Assembly (NCBI RefSeq): GCF_016785085.1
Contig: NZ_JAENHO010000019.1
Span: 62,001 to 126,000, forward strand
Reading direction: 5' to 3'
DNA: 64,000 bases
DNA from: Paractinoplanes lichenicola
GTDB lineage: Bacteria > Actinomycetota > Actinomycetes > Mycobacteriales > Micromonosporaceae
Part shown: positions 17,097 to 25,566 of the stretch, piece after piece
Position numbering within the stretch: the stretch's first letter is position 1
Layout: each line of letters starts with the position of its first letter
Position numbers and translations under genes: made by a program
Notes under the pieces: model-generated
The model's database searches: none
The model's input: only the letters and a program-made list of their open reading frames with translations
What the model was told of the DNA's origin: nothing

Positions 17097-17908
17097 CACC
17101 TCGACAGTAGCCGGTCGAGATAGACCGCCACGCCGTCCTCGTCGTTGGTCAGCGTCACGTCGTCGGCGACCGCCCGCAGCTCGGCGTGCGCGTTGCCGAC
17201 GGCCACCCGGCCCCACCCCGCCCACGCGAACATCGGCAGGTCATTGGGCATGTCACCGAAGACCAACACGTCGGCCGGGTCGACCCCGACCGCCTCGGCG
17301 ACCACCGCCAGCCCGGTGCCTTTGTCCACGTTCGCCGGGCAGATCTCGACGTAGTTGAGCCCGGCCTGGGTGACGGATGCCACCTCGGGCGGGACGATCC
17401 GGCGGGCCACGGCGAGCAGGTCGTCGACGTCGTACGCGAAGGAGCGCGCGAACGCCTTGATCACGTCGGACGTGCAGCACTCGGCGCGGCTGCGGCGCTC
17501 CACGGTCACCGGGTAGCGCCAGGTGGGGTCGTAGTCGCCCCAGAGCGGCGAGTCGTCGTGCTCCAGCGCCTCGACCATCACCGACAGCTCGCCGACCTCG
17601 GCCTCGAGCTCGGTCAGCACCCGCTCGAGCGTCGCGCCGGGCAGCCGCGACTGCAGCAGATACGTCGACTCGGCCTGGTCGAGCACCCAGCCGCCCTGGG
17701 CCATGACCAGGAAGTCCGCGTCCCGGATGTCGTTGCGGGTGAGGGTGGTCAGCCGCGGGCCGCGGCCGGTGGCGCCGACGACCCGGATGCCGGCGGCCCG
17801 GACCCGGTCGAGCACCTCGTGGGTATACGCGGACACGGTGTCGTCGTTGCGCACCAGAGTGCCGTCAAGATCGGTCGCGATGAGCTTGGGGAGACCAGGC
17901 TTGACCAT
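17096..17908 (-). CDS. HAD-superfamily Cof-type phosphatase (paralogue)
   Basis: A protein of 270 residues, paralogous to the gene just downstream. Motif I is TDLDGTLVRND (Asp13, Asp15), motif II is GATGRGPR, and motif IV is GDMPNDLPMFAWAG. The end NDEDGVAVYLD closely matches the NDEDGVARYL of its neighbour, which supports tandem duplication. ATG at 17908 has CGGAGG seven bases upstream. It is the first gene of the coupled pair. Confidence 0.92.
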   Translation of the reverse strand: MVKPGLPKLIATDLDGTLVRNDDTVSAYTHEVLDRVRAAGIRVVGATGRGPRLTTLTRNDIRDADFLVMAQGGWVLDQAESTYLLQSRLPGATLERVLTELEAEVGELSVMVEALEHDDSPLWGDYDPTWRYPVTVERRSRAECCTSDVIKAFARSFAYDVDDLLAVARRIVPPEVASVTQAGLNYVEICPANVDKGTGLAVVAEAVGVDPADVLVFGDMPNDLPMFAWAGWGRVAVGNAHAELRAVADDVTLTNDEDGVAVYLDRLLSR

Positions 17909-18017
17909 GGAAACCTCCGAGGGTTTTGCGAACCCCCGCGGAGGGCGGAAGGAGAACGGTACACCCGTGCGACTACCAGCGGCTATGACTTCTGGTAGCC
18001 GACGGGTGTATTGACAG

Positions 18018-19280
18018 TTAGCGTGCGGGCTCCAAGATGTCGCGTCCGCCAACGTACGGTTGCAGCGCTTTCGGAACCCGTACAGAACCGTCGGGCTGCT
18101 GGTGATTTTCGAGGATCGGAATCAGCCAGCGGGTGGTCGCGAGCGTGCCGTTGAGCGTGGCCGCGGTCTGCGGCTTGCCGTCGGCGTCGCGATAGCGGAT
18201 GTTGAGCCGCCGCGCCTGGAACGTCGTGCAGTTCGACGTCGAGGTGACCTCGCGATAGCGGCCCTGCGACGGCACCCACGCCTCGCAGTCGTATTTGCGC
18301 GAGGCGCTGGAACCGAGGTCGCCGCCGGCCACGTCGATCACCCGATAGGGGATCTCGACCTTGGCCAGCATCTCCTCCTCCATCGCGAGCAGGCGCAGGT
18401 GCTCGGCGGCCGCGTCCTCCGGCTTGCAGAACGAGAACATCTCGACCTTGTCGAACTGGTGCACCCGCAGGATGCCGCGCACGTCCTTGCCGTACGACCC
18501 GGCCTCGCGCCGATAGCAGGACGACCAGCCGGCGAACCGCTCCGGCCCCGCGGCCAGATCGATGATCTCGTTGGAGTGGTAGGCCGCCAGCGCCACCTCC
18601 GACGTGCCGACCAGATAGAGGTCGTCCGCCTCGAGCCGGTAGACCTCGCTCGCGTGGGCGCCGAGGAAGCCGGTGCCCTCCATCGACTCCGGCTTGACCA
18701 GCGACGGCGTGATCGACGGGATGAACCCGTGCTCGACCGCCTGGGCGATCGCCATCTGCAGCAGGCCCAGCTGGAGCAGCGCGCCGACACCGGTGAGGAA
18801 GTAGAACCGCGAGCCCGAGACCTTCGCGCCGCGCTCGGTGTCGATCGCCCGCAGCGCCTCGCCGATCTCGAGGTGATCCTTCGGGTCGTCGAGCTGTGGC
18901 TTGTCGCCGACCTCGCGCAGCACGACGAAGTCGTCCTCGCCGCCGGGCGGCACGCCGTCCTGCACGACGTTCGACACCGCGAGGTGGGCCGCGCGCAGCG
19001 CCTCGTCGGCCGTCGTGGTCTCGGCCTCGGCCGCCTTGACCTCGGCCGCCAGCTCCTTGGTGCGGGCGAGCAGGGCGACCCGCTCGTCGCCGGACGCCTT
19101 GGGCACCTGCTTGCTCAGCGACCGCTGCTCGGCCCGGAGCGCCTCGAACCGCTGGGTGGCCGATCGGCGCGACTCGTCGGCGCGCAACAGGTCGTCCACC
19201 GCCTCGGTGGACTCGCCACGCAGCCGCTGGCTGGCGCGGATCCGGTCGGGGTCTTCGCGAAGCAGACGCAGGTCAATCAC
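18018..19280 (-). CDS. serS: Seryl-tRNA synthetase
   Basis: A class II aminoacyl-tRNA synthetase of 420 residues that charges tRNA-Ser. The N-terminal arm is a long coiled coil (about 30-100). Motif 2 is seen as CYRREAGSYGKDVRGILRVHQF and motif 3 as TLNGTLATTRWLIPILENHQ; TSEVALAAYHSNEII lies in between. GTG at 19280 is the natural start, since IDLRLLREDPDRIR is the conserved N-terminus. The flanking genes on the same strand are well separated. Confidence 0.97.
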   Translation of the reverse strand: MIDLRLLREDPDRIRASQRLRGESTEAVDDLLRADESRRSATQRFEALRAEQRSLSKQVPKASGDERVALLARTKELAAEVKAAEAETTTADEALRAAHLAVSNVVQDGVPPGGEDDFVVLREVGDKPQLDDPKDHLEIGEALRAIDTERGAKVSGSRFYFLTGVGALLQLGLLQMAIAQAVEHGFIPSITPSLVKPESMEGTGFLGAHASEVYRLEADDLYLVGTSEVALAAYHSNEIIDLAAGPERFAGWSSCYRREAGSYGKDVRGILRVHQFDKVEMFSFCKPEDAAAEHLRLLAMEEEMLAKVEIPYRVIDVAGGDLGSSASRKYDCEAWVPSQGRYREVTSTSNCTTFQARRLNIRYRDADGKPQTAATLNGTLATTRWLIPILENHQQPDGSVRVPKALQPYVGGRDILEPAR

Positions 19281-19336
19281 GAGAGTCGAGCCTACCGGCG
19301 GCCCCGTCCGGTCAGCACCCGGATATCCCCCGACGG

Positions 19337-20143
19337 TCAGTTCGGGCGATCCCGATCGTCCTGGAACGACGTGAACGGCTGCGACGGGGCCACGGTGAGG
19401 TCGAGCGCCTCGACGTCGGGCTGCTCGTCGCGGCCGGGAGCGGGGCGGCGCCAGGACCAGACCGCCTCGGCCGGCTCGAACTCGGTCGCGGCGGCCTCGG
19501 GCGCGTCCTCGGAGGTGGGAGCGCCGGCCAGATGCCGCCCGGCGAGGTAGAGCGCGGCCAGCGCGAACAGCACCGCGGCGAAGGCGCACCACACCCCCCG
19601 CCCGTACGAGAGGGTGGTCTCGGCGCCGTCGAAGGCGATGCGATAGATCGGGTCGATCAGGTAGCTCTCGGAGGTCAGCCGGGCCGCGATCGCGAGCAGC
19701 ACCCCGAACAGGGTGCCGGCGACGCTCAGGCCGGCCAGCCGGAACGCGCGGCGCGCCGCGGGCGGGCCGAACAGGGTCAGCACCACCGCCGGCACGAGCA
19801 GGAACAGGCCGAGCACATAGCCGATGCCGAGGGTGCCGAGGTCGTCGAGGCCGCTGGGCACCGTGCGGATGCCCGACGCGTTGCCGATCGAGTCGGCGTC
19901 GACCACGGTGACCTGCCACTCGGACAGCGCCGAGACGAGCGCGGCCAGCGCGGCCAGGCCGGCGGCCAGCGGCACCGTGCGGCGGTCGGCGAGCACGTCG
20001 CGGCTCAGACCCGAGAAGTCCCAGCGCCGGCGTCGTTCCTGCGGCTCGGGGCCGAACTCGACCACGGTCTCGGGCGAGGTCACGTCGATCTCGACGGGCT
20101 GCTGAGGCGAGGCCGGCTGTTGCTGCGAGGGCATGGCCCCCAT
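19337..20143 (-). CDS. Four-helix membrane protein of unknown function
   Basis: A protein of 268 residues. The N-terminal 45 residues are polar and Gln/Pro-rich. Four hydrophobic segments follow, at about 57-75, 104-125, 133-153 and 183-203. The C-terminal 60 residues are acidic, with EAVWSWRRPAPG and a charged end. The polar termini are probably cytoplasmic. No family is recognised. It lies upstream of serS on the same strand with 56 bases between, so co-transcription is possible. Confidence 0.7.
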   Translation of the reverse strand: MGAMPSQQQPASPQQPVEIDVTSPETVVEFGPEPQERRRRWDFSGLSRDVLADRRTVPLAAGLAALAALVSALSEWQVTVVDADSIGNASGIRTVPSGLDDLGTLGIGYVLGLFLLVPAVVLTLFGPPAARRAFRLAGLSVAGTLFGVLLAIAARLTSESYLIDPIYRIAFDGAETTLSYGRGVWCAFAAVLFALAALYLAGRHLAGAPTSEDAPEAAATEFEPAEAVWSWRRPAPGRDEQPDVEALDLTVAPSQPFTSFQDDRDRPN

Positions 20144-20199
20144 GGTGCCCTGTGCCAGGTCGAGCGGCCAGCAGTCGCCGGATGGACTAGCGTTCAGGT

Positions 20200-20628
20200 A
20201 TGCCTATTCGTTCTGCTTCGGCCCGCTGGCAGGGGAACCTCACCGAGGGTTCCGGCACGATCAAGACCGGCAAGGGTGGCATCCAGGGGAACTACTCGTT
20301 CAAGTCTCGTTTCGAGGAGGGCGAGGGGACCAACCCGGAGGAGCTGATCGGCGCCGCGCACGCCGGCTGCTTCTCGATGGCCTTCTCGAAGGCGCTCGCC
20401 GACGCCGGCTTCACGCCGACCTCGGTCGAGACCGTCGCCAAGGTTCACATGGACAAGACCGACGCCGGATTCAGCGTCACCAAGATCGACCTCGAGACCG
20501 TCGGCGACGTGCCCGGTGTCGACGACGGCACGTTCCAGAAGATCGCCGAGGACGCCAAGGCGAACTGCCCGATCTCCCGCCTGCTCTCGCCGGGCGCCGA
20601 GATCACCCTGAGCGCCAAGCTCTCCTGA
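20200..20628 (+). CDS. osmC: OsmC-family peroxiredoxin
   Basis: A protein of 142 residues that reduces organic hydroperoxides. Both redox cysteines are present: Cys57 in AAHAGCFSM and Cys123 in NCPISRLL. NPEELIGAAHAGC is the standard OsmC block. It is closer to OsmC than to Ohr, since the N-terminus reads RSASARWQGNLTEGSGTI. The gene is divergent from the membrane protein at 20143. Confidence 0.93.
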   Translation: MPIRSASARWQGNLTEGSGTIKTGKGGIQGNYSFKSRFEEGEGTNPEELIGAAHAGCFSMAFSKALADAGFTPTSVETVAKVHMDKTDAGFSVTKIDLETVGDVPGVDDGTFQKIAEDAKANCPISRLLSPGAEITLSAKLS

Positions 20629-20685
20629 TCCACCGCGTCCCACGTGCACCGGCCGCTCTCAGGTGGCCGGTGCACAATTGCTCGT

Positions 20686-21036
20686 GTGCCGGTCGAGATG
20701 AGTCGGGAACGCTTCGAGGACCTGGTCGGTGAGGCGCTCGACGAGGTGCCCGCCGAGCTCCTGAAGGTCATGGACAACGTGGTCATCGTCGTCGAGGACG
20801 ACCCGCCGGACGGCGAGGACCTGCTCGGGCTGTACGAGGGCACGGCGCTCACCGACCGCGGCTGGGACTACGCAGGAGTGCTGCCCGATCGCATCACGAT
20901 CTATCGCAACCCCACGCTGCGCGTCTGCGACACCGAGACCGACGTGATCGACGAGGTCGCCATCACGGTCGTGCACGAGATCGCCCACCACTTCGGCATC
21001 GACGACCACCGCCTGCACGAGCTGGGCTGGGGCTGA
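20686..21036 (+). CDS. Zincin-like metallopeptidase family protein
   Basis: A protein of 116 residues of the short zincin-like family common in actinobacteria. It contains FEDLVGEALDEVPAELLKVMDNVVIVVED, DRITIYRNPTLRVC and a zinc-binding VHEIAHHFGI (HExxH). No signal peptide is seen. Whether it is an active peptidase is not established. GTG at 20686 fits family N-termini; an ATG at 20698 is an alternative. It lies between osmC and the AIM24 gene, all on the plus strand. Confidence 0.83.
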   Translation: MPVEMSRERFEDLVGEALDEVPAELLKVMDNVVIVVEDDPPDGEDLLGLYEGTALTDRGWDYAGVLPDRITIYRNPTLRVCDTETDVIDEVAITVVHEIAHHFGIDDHRLHELGWG

Positions 21037-21089
21037 TAACTACCTGAATGGGGGAGAGCGCGTTTGTGCAGCTCTCCTACCCTGACCAC

Positions 21090-21827
21090 ATGCGTAGCGA
21101 GCTTTTCTCCGCCGAGAACCTCGAGAAGGAATCGGCCCAGCCCGGACTCCGGCTCCAGAACTCCAAGCTGCTCAAGGCCGAGCTGAACGGCGACTTCATG
21201 GCGCGCGTCGGCTCGATGGTCGCCTACCAGGGTCAGGTGCAGTTCGAGGCCCTCGGCTCGGGCGGTATCGGCAAGTTCCTCAAGCAGAAGCTCACCGGCG
21301 AGGGTGTGCCGCTGATGCGCGTACGGGGGAACGGTGACGTCTTTCTCGCCGACAACGCGGCCGACATCCACCTGATCGACCTCGAGCCGGGTGATGCCCT
21401 CTCGATCAACGGCGCCAACGTGCTCGCCTTCGACTCCTCGCTCAACTACGACATCAAGATGGTGCAGGGCGCCGGCATGATGTCGAACGCCGGCCTGTTC
21501 AACTGCGTCTTCAGCGGGCACGGGCGGATCGCGGTCACCACCAAGGGCACCCCGGTCGTGCTCACGGTCGACCAGCCGACCTACGTCGACCCGCAGGCGG
21601 CGATCTGCTGGTCGGCCGGCCTGCAGACCGGCTATCACCGCGCCGAGCAGCTCGGCCTGGGCACGCTGCTGGGCCGCACCACCGGCGAGCGGTTCACGAT
21701 GAGCTTCTCCGGTCAGGGCTTCGTGGTCGTCCAGCCCTCCGAGGAGCCCCCGGCCGGTCTGGCCGGCACCGGAGGCGGCGGCAACCAGCAAGAGGGCGGC
21801 ATCCTGGGCAACATCTTCGGTAATTGA
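21090..21827 (+). CDS. AIM24-family protein
   Basis: A protein of 245 residues with the beta-rich AIM24 fold (related to TerD-like and tumour-necrosis-factor-like jelly rolls in older notes). Seen are LFSAENLEKES, MVAYQGQVQFEALGSGGIGKFLKQKLTGEGVPLM, VFLADNAADIHLIDLE and LFNCVFSGHGRIAVTTKGTPVVL, followed by a Gly-rich tail. Function in bacteria is unknown. ATG at 21090 is used. It ends 4 bases before the convergent pheA stop. Confidence 0.85.
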   Translation: MRSELFSAENLEKESAQPGLRLQNSKLLKAELNGDFMARVGSMVAYQGQVQFEALGSGGIGKFLKQKLTGEGVPLMRVRGNGDVFLADNAADIHLIDLEPGDALSINGANVLAFDSSLNYDIKMVQGAGMMSNAGLFNCVFSGHGRIAVTTKGTPVVLTVDQPTYVDPQAAICWSAGLQTGYHRAEQLGLGTLLGRTTGERFTMSFSGQGFVVVQPSEEPPAGLAGTGGGGNQQEGGILGNIFGN

Positions 21828-21831
21828 CGGG

Positions 21832-22779
21832 TTAGCTGAGGTCGCCCCGGCGCAGGCGGGCGAGCCAGGCCGCGGAGTCGGCGAAGTCGGCGTTGGAGAG
21901 CCCTCGTGGGGATGCCACGGGTGCCTCGGGCGTCAGCCGGTGGCGGGGATAGCTGCCCAGGAAACGCACGTCGGCGCAGATCCGGCGCAGGCCCTGCAGT
22001 GCCTCGCCCAGGCTGGGCTCGGCCGCGTGGCCGGTGCAGTCGAGGAAGAACACGTACGTCCCCAGCTGCACGCCGGTCGGGCGGGACTCGATGCGGGACA
22101 GGTTGATGCCCCGTACGGCCAGTTCGGTGAGCACCGCGAGCAGCGCGCCCACCTGGTCGTGCCGGATCGACACGGCCAGCGACGTGACGTCGTCGCCGGT
22201 CGGGCCGCCGACCGGGCCGGGCCGGCTCAGCAGCGCGAACCGGGTCACCGCGTCGGCGTGGTCGGCGACCTTCTCGGCCAGCACGGTCAGCGCGTTGCGG
22301 GGCACCCCGATCGGCGCGCAGAGGGCCGCGTCGTGCTCGCCGGAGGCCGCGGCGATGGCCGCGGTCGCGTTGGAGAGCACATCGACGATCACCGCGTCGG
22401 GCACGTTGGCCATCAGCCAGTTGCGGCACTGGGCCGAGGCCTGCGGGTGGGCCGCGATCGACCGGATCTCGGCGAGCGGGGTCAGCGCGCGGGCGGCCAG
22501 CACGAACTCGACCGGGATGACCACCTCGCGGGTGATCACGAGCGGGCTGCCGGTGACCAGTTCGTCGAGCGTGACGGGGATGGCGCCGCCCACGGAGTTT
22601 TCCAGGGGGACGAGCGCGGCGTCGGCGTCACCCGCGCGAACGGCCTCGAGCGCCTCGGGCACGCTGCGCGCCGGAGTGCGCAAACCGTGCTCGGCGGCGG
22701 GGATGGTGCGAAGGGCGGCCTCGGTGAACGTGCCTTCCGGCCCGAGGTAGACGAAGCGCGTGGGTGGCGTTCCCGGCAT
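21832..22779 (-). CDS. pheA: Prephenate dehydratase
   Basis: A protein of 315 residues that converts prephenate to phenylpyruvate in phenylalanine synthesis. The N-terminus is FVYLGPEGTFTEAAL, followed by VPLENSVGGAI; the catalytic DAVTRFALL is near 180-190. The C-terminal ACT domain (about 205-285) with RGINLSRIESRPT is the allosteric phenylalanine site. There is no chorismate mutase domain, as is usual for actinobacterial stand-alone enzymes. Confidence 0.96.
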   Translation of the reverse strand: MPGTPPTRFVYLGPEGTFTEAALRTIPAAEHGLRTPARSVPEALEAVRAGDADAALVPLENSVGGAIPVTLDELVTGSPLVITREVVIPVEFVLAARALTPLAEIRSIAAHPQASAQCRNWLMANVPDAVIVDVLSNATAAIAAASGEHDAALCAPIGVPRNALTVLAEKVADHADAVTRFALLSRPGPVGGPTGDDVTSLAVSIRHDQVGALLAVLTELAVRGINLSRIESRPTGVQLGTYVFFLDCTGHAAEPSLGEALQGLRRICADVRFLGSYPRHRLTPEAPVASPRGLSNADFADSAAWLARLRRGDLS

Positions 22780-22804
22780 AGTGGGGAGTCTAGGCCGGGC
22801 CGCC

Positions 22805-23413
22805 TCAGAAGCCGCAGGCCAGCACTCGAATCCCGCTAGGGGCGGTGGTCTCGACCCGGCTCACGCAGACGTCCGAGCCCGCGGCGACCAGCGTGAGCGT
22901 GGCGCCGGCGCCGGTCGCGACCACCATCAGCGGTTCGAGATCGTCGGCGTCCTCGCCGGTGACCTCGACGGTGGCGAACGACCACTGACCCGAGCAGAAC
23001 GGGCCCTCGTAGATCCGCATCGGCTTGTCCGGGATGCCGGCATACCCCTTGATCAGGGCCAGGATCTGTGGGCCGGTGGGCTGCGCCGGGCATCGGGGCG
23101 CGGGTGACGGCCGGGGTGTGGGCGACACCGTCTCGGTGGGGGTGACGGGTGCTGTCGTCGGCGGGAGCGTGGTGACACCGCCGGTCGGATACGCCGGTGT
23201 CGTCGGATAAGCCGGCCCCGTCGGATAGGTGGTGGTCGGCACGGTGGGCAGGCCGAGCCCGTCCGAGGGGCCGATCGAGATCGGGCCCGCGCTGGGGGTC
23301 GCGTACGGCGGGGAGGTGGGCAGCGGCCGCGGCGGCTCGCCGCACGCGCCCAGCAGCATGGCCGCGCCCGACAGCGCGGCGAGGATCAGGGGTGTGCGGG
23401 GGGACACGCGCAC
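22805..23413 (-). CDS. Putative lipoprotein with Pro/Thr-rich linker
   Basis: A protein of 202 residues with a lipoprotein signal (AAMLLGACG lipobox). A linker rich in Pro, Thr and Tyr-Pro-Thr repeats covers about 25-110. The C-terminal domain (RCPAQPTGPQILALIKGYAGI, CSGQWSFATVEV, VCVSRVETT) contains four cysteines that could form two disulfides outside the cell. No family is recognised. It is downstream of the ACT protein on the same strand. Confidence 0.72.
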   Translation of the reverse strand: MRVSPRTPLILAALSGAAMLLGACGEPPRPLPTSPPYATPSAGPISIGPSDGLGLPTVPTTTYPTGPAYPTTPAYPTGGVTTLPPTTAPVTPTETVSPTPRPSPAPRCPAQPTGPQILALIKGYAGIPDKPMRIYEGPFCSGQWSFATVEVTGEDADDLEPLMVVATGAGATLTLVAAGSDVCVSRVETTAPSGIRVLACGF

Positions 23414-23447
23414 ATGGTAAGACCCGGAACGCCCGATGTGACCAGGG

Positions 23448-23837
23448 TCAGGACGCGATCCGGTGGCCGGCCGCCAGGAGCGTGTCGACCGCCTCGGTGA
23501 GCCGCACGGTCGGCACCAGCAGATAATCGGTCGAAAACGTCGAAAAGGTGACGATGTTGACGCGCGCCTGGGCCAGCGGCCCGATCAGGGACGCCAGCAC
23601 TCCGGTCAGCGCGAGATCGAGCGGGCCGACCACCCGCAGGCAGCGCCAGGCGGTGTCGACCTCCGCGCCCGGGGGCACCCGGTCGGCCGGGCAGATGATC
23701 GAGAACTCGTCGGCGTCCCAGCTGAGCGAGATCACACTCTTCTCGTCCGGACCCCCGCTCAGCGAAGCAGGGATCGGCGAACCGGCCGGAAGCCGGCACA
23801 CCGCGTACTCCGCGGGTAGCAGATCTAGATCGAGCAT
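23448..23837 (-). CDS. ACT domain-containing protein
   Basis: A protein of 129 residues resembling the small amino-acid-binding ACT proteins of actinobacteria. It reads DEFSIICPADRVP, AWRCLRVVGPLDLALTGVLASLIGPLAQARVNIVTFSTFSTDYLLVP, the last with the typical beta-alpha-beta spacing of an ACT (CASTOR-like) module. There is no catalytic domain, so a sensor or regulatory role is likely. It may be transcribed with the lipoprotein downstream. Confidence 0.8.
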   Translation of the reverse strand: MLDLDLLPAEYAVCRLPAGSPIPASLSGGPDEKSVISLSWDADEFSIICPADRVPPGAEVDTAWRCLRVVGPLDLALTGVLASLIGPLAQARVNIVTFSTFSTDYLLVPTVRLTEAVDTLLAAGHRIAS

Positions 23838-23950
23838 GAGGGCAGACTACGTTTCGGGATCAGGGTTGCCCAATGCCCGCGGGGTGCGTCAAACACCACA
23901 AACCCGAAACGTGCTCGTAATGCTCGGCTCTCAGCAGCGCACGTCGGCTC

Positions 23951-24412
23951 TCAGTAGCGCACGGCGGAGAAGAACGTCATCGAGCCGGCCACGCGCTCGT
24001 TGTCGAACAGCGGGGTGGCGATCGCGTCGACCGTCAGCGGCGTCTCGCCCGGGCCCGGCAGCACCCGCAGCAGCCCGCGCGCGAGGCGCTCGGTGCGCAG
24101 GGCCAGCAGCGGCGGGATCTTGTCGGCGTCCGAGTCCTCGAGCTCGCCGGCCGTCGCCGTGAAGTCGATCAGGTGCAGCACCGAGCCGAGCGGCTTGCCG
24201 ATCACCTCGGGCGGCTTGCCCACGCCGAGCAGCTCGCCACCGGAAACCGAGACCGCGACGATCGCCGTGGACGTGTCGATGATCAGGCACGGCTCGGGAG
24301 CGACGGCCACGGTCGCCGTCCACCTCTCCAGGCTCGGGACGAACTCGGCCTCGGACGGCGTGCGCGCCTGGGGCACGAACGCTCCCGAGAGTGAGAGTTC
24401 GACGTGCGCCAC
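23951..24412 (-). CDS. PAS-like sensory domain protein
   Basis: A protein of 153 residues. The central part reads EPCLIIDTSTAIVAVSVSGGELLG, VIGKPLGSVLHLIDFTATAGEL and ETPLTVDAIATPLFDNERVAGSMTFFSAVRY, which matches a PAS fold from first strand to last. No output domain follows, so the protein is a stand-alone sensor or binding module. GTG at 24412 is preferred because GAGGAGG precedes it at ideal spacing. An 18-bp segment at its 3' end is present twice. Confidence 0.7.
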   Translation of the reverse strand: MAHVELSLSGAFVPQARTPSEAEFVPSLERWTATVAVAPEPCLIIDTSTAIVAVSVSGGELLGVGKPPEVIGKPLGSVLHLIDFTATAGELEDSDADKIPPLLALRTERLARGLLRVLPGPGETPLTVDAIATPLFDNERVAGSMTFFSAVRY

Positions 24413-24517
24413 CCGGTCCTCCTCGCTCTTGCCGCTCGACGGCGGCGCCGCGGCCGCGCCCGGTGACCCGAGCACCCGCCGCGGCGGCCAAGCCGTCGAC
24501 TACAACCGGAAGGAACG

Positions 24518-25255
24518 TTACCGGCGTGCTGTCCGCTTGTCAGCGGCCGTTTGTCCGTCGGCGTGCCAGCGATAGTCGCCGGCCGGCCGATAAGGCGCGT
24601 TTGCCCACGTCGCGGGGTGGTTGGCCACGGCCGAGAGCTTGCCCGCGGTGGCCGGCGAGATGCGGGCACCACCGGCGATCAGCAGCCGATCGAGTTCCTT
24701 GTCGGTGGCGACGAGCACTTCCTTGGGCAGGCCGTGCACGCTGATTACGCCGGATCCGACGAAGGTGAGCACCGGCGTCACCGGCACACCCAGGCCGACC
24801 GCGGCGGAGAGCGCCTTGCTGGCCCGGCGGGCCTCGCGACGGGCCTCCGCGATGTATTGCGGGCGCTTTCCGTTGATCTGCACCACGTCACCCGCGATGA
24901 GCACGCGGGCGCGGCCGTGGTCGGCCACGGTCACCGCGTAGACGCCGCCGGGGCCGATCGCCAGGAATCCGGCGCGGTCGTCGGCGGGGTCGGGCTCGTA
25001 GTAGCCCAACGCGTCGGTGCGCGGCCAATCCACGATGTGCCAGTTGGGTCCGAGTCGGTCGAGACGAGTCAGCGCGCGGGCACCGGCGGCCTCGAGGCGG
25101 CGGGCTTCACGCTCGGCGCGGCGCCGGCGTGCCCAGTCGGCGGGCGACTGGCGGGCCGGGCCCTCGAGCGCCTGCGTCTCGGTCATACGGCGATCGATGA
25201 CGCGCTGGCTGTTCGGTGGGACGGGAAGAGCAGGGCGTGCTGGGAAGACAGTCAC
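24518..25255 (-). CDS. NERD-like (nuclease-related) domain protein
   Basis: A protein of 245 residues. The N-terminus is disordered, with a basic helix (DWARRRRAEREARRLEAAGARAL) followed by a domain reading HIVDWPRTDALGYYEPD, FLAIGPGGVYAVTVADHG, VVQINGKRPQYIAEARREARRASKAL and VTPVLTFVGSG. This resembles the NERD fold seen in actinomycete membrane and DNA-processing proteins; the assignment is by pattern only. GTG at 25255 has GGAGG five bases upstream. Confidence 0.6.
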   Translation of the reverse strand: MTVFPARPALPVPPNSQRVIDRRMTETQALEGPARQSPADWARRRRAEREARRLEAAGARALTRLDRLGPNWHIVDWPRTDALGYYEPDPADDRAGFLAIGPGGVYAVTVADHGRARVLIAGDVVQINGKRPQYIAEARREARRASKALSAAVGLGVPVTPVLTFVGSGVISVHGLPKEVLVATDKELDRLLIAGGARISPATAGKLSAVANHPATWANAPYRPAGDYRWHADGQTAADKRTARR

Positions 25256-25566
25256 TGCGACCTCCGGCAAAAGGTCCTTCGGGCTCTCTTTTCACTACCG
25301 TAAGTGCTCGACCCCATACGGAAGCAAGACGTAGGTGTGTCAAGAAAGTGGAATGAGGGGGTGAATGCGACATTCACGCATCGCGCTTTTTGCGGATGGT
25401 GCATCACGACGCCTGGTCCCCTGATCGAAAGAAGTTTCAAGACCAAGTTAGTCGGCGAGTCGCGGTCGTGCACAGATGTCTCATGATCTAGGCAGAACGT
25501 CATCGGCCGGTAGCGGGGAGTGCCGGGCGGGTGCCGAGAGATCGACGAGTGGGCTAACGTCGGCTC
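25256..25566. other. Intergenic region between the NERD-like gene and arcA
   Basis: About 310 bases serve as the divergent upstream region for both genes. It is less GC-rich than its surroundings near 25290-25450. A weak palindrome ATGCG-ACATTCA-CGCAT is followed by GCGCTTTTTGCGG near 25375-25400. No gene or clear promoter pair is seen. Confidence 0.5.
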
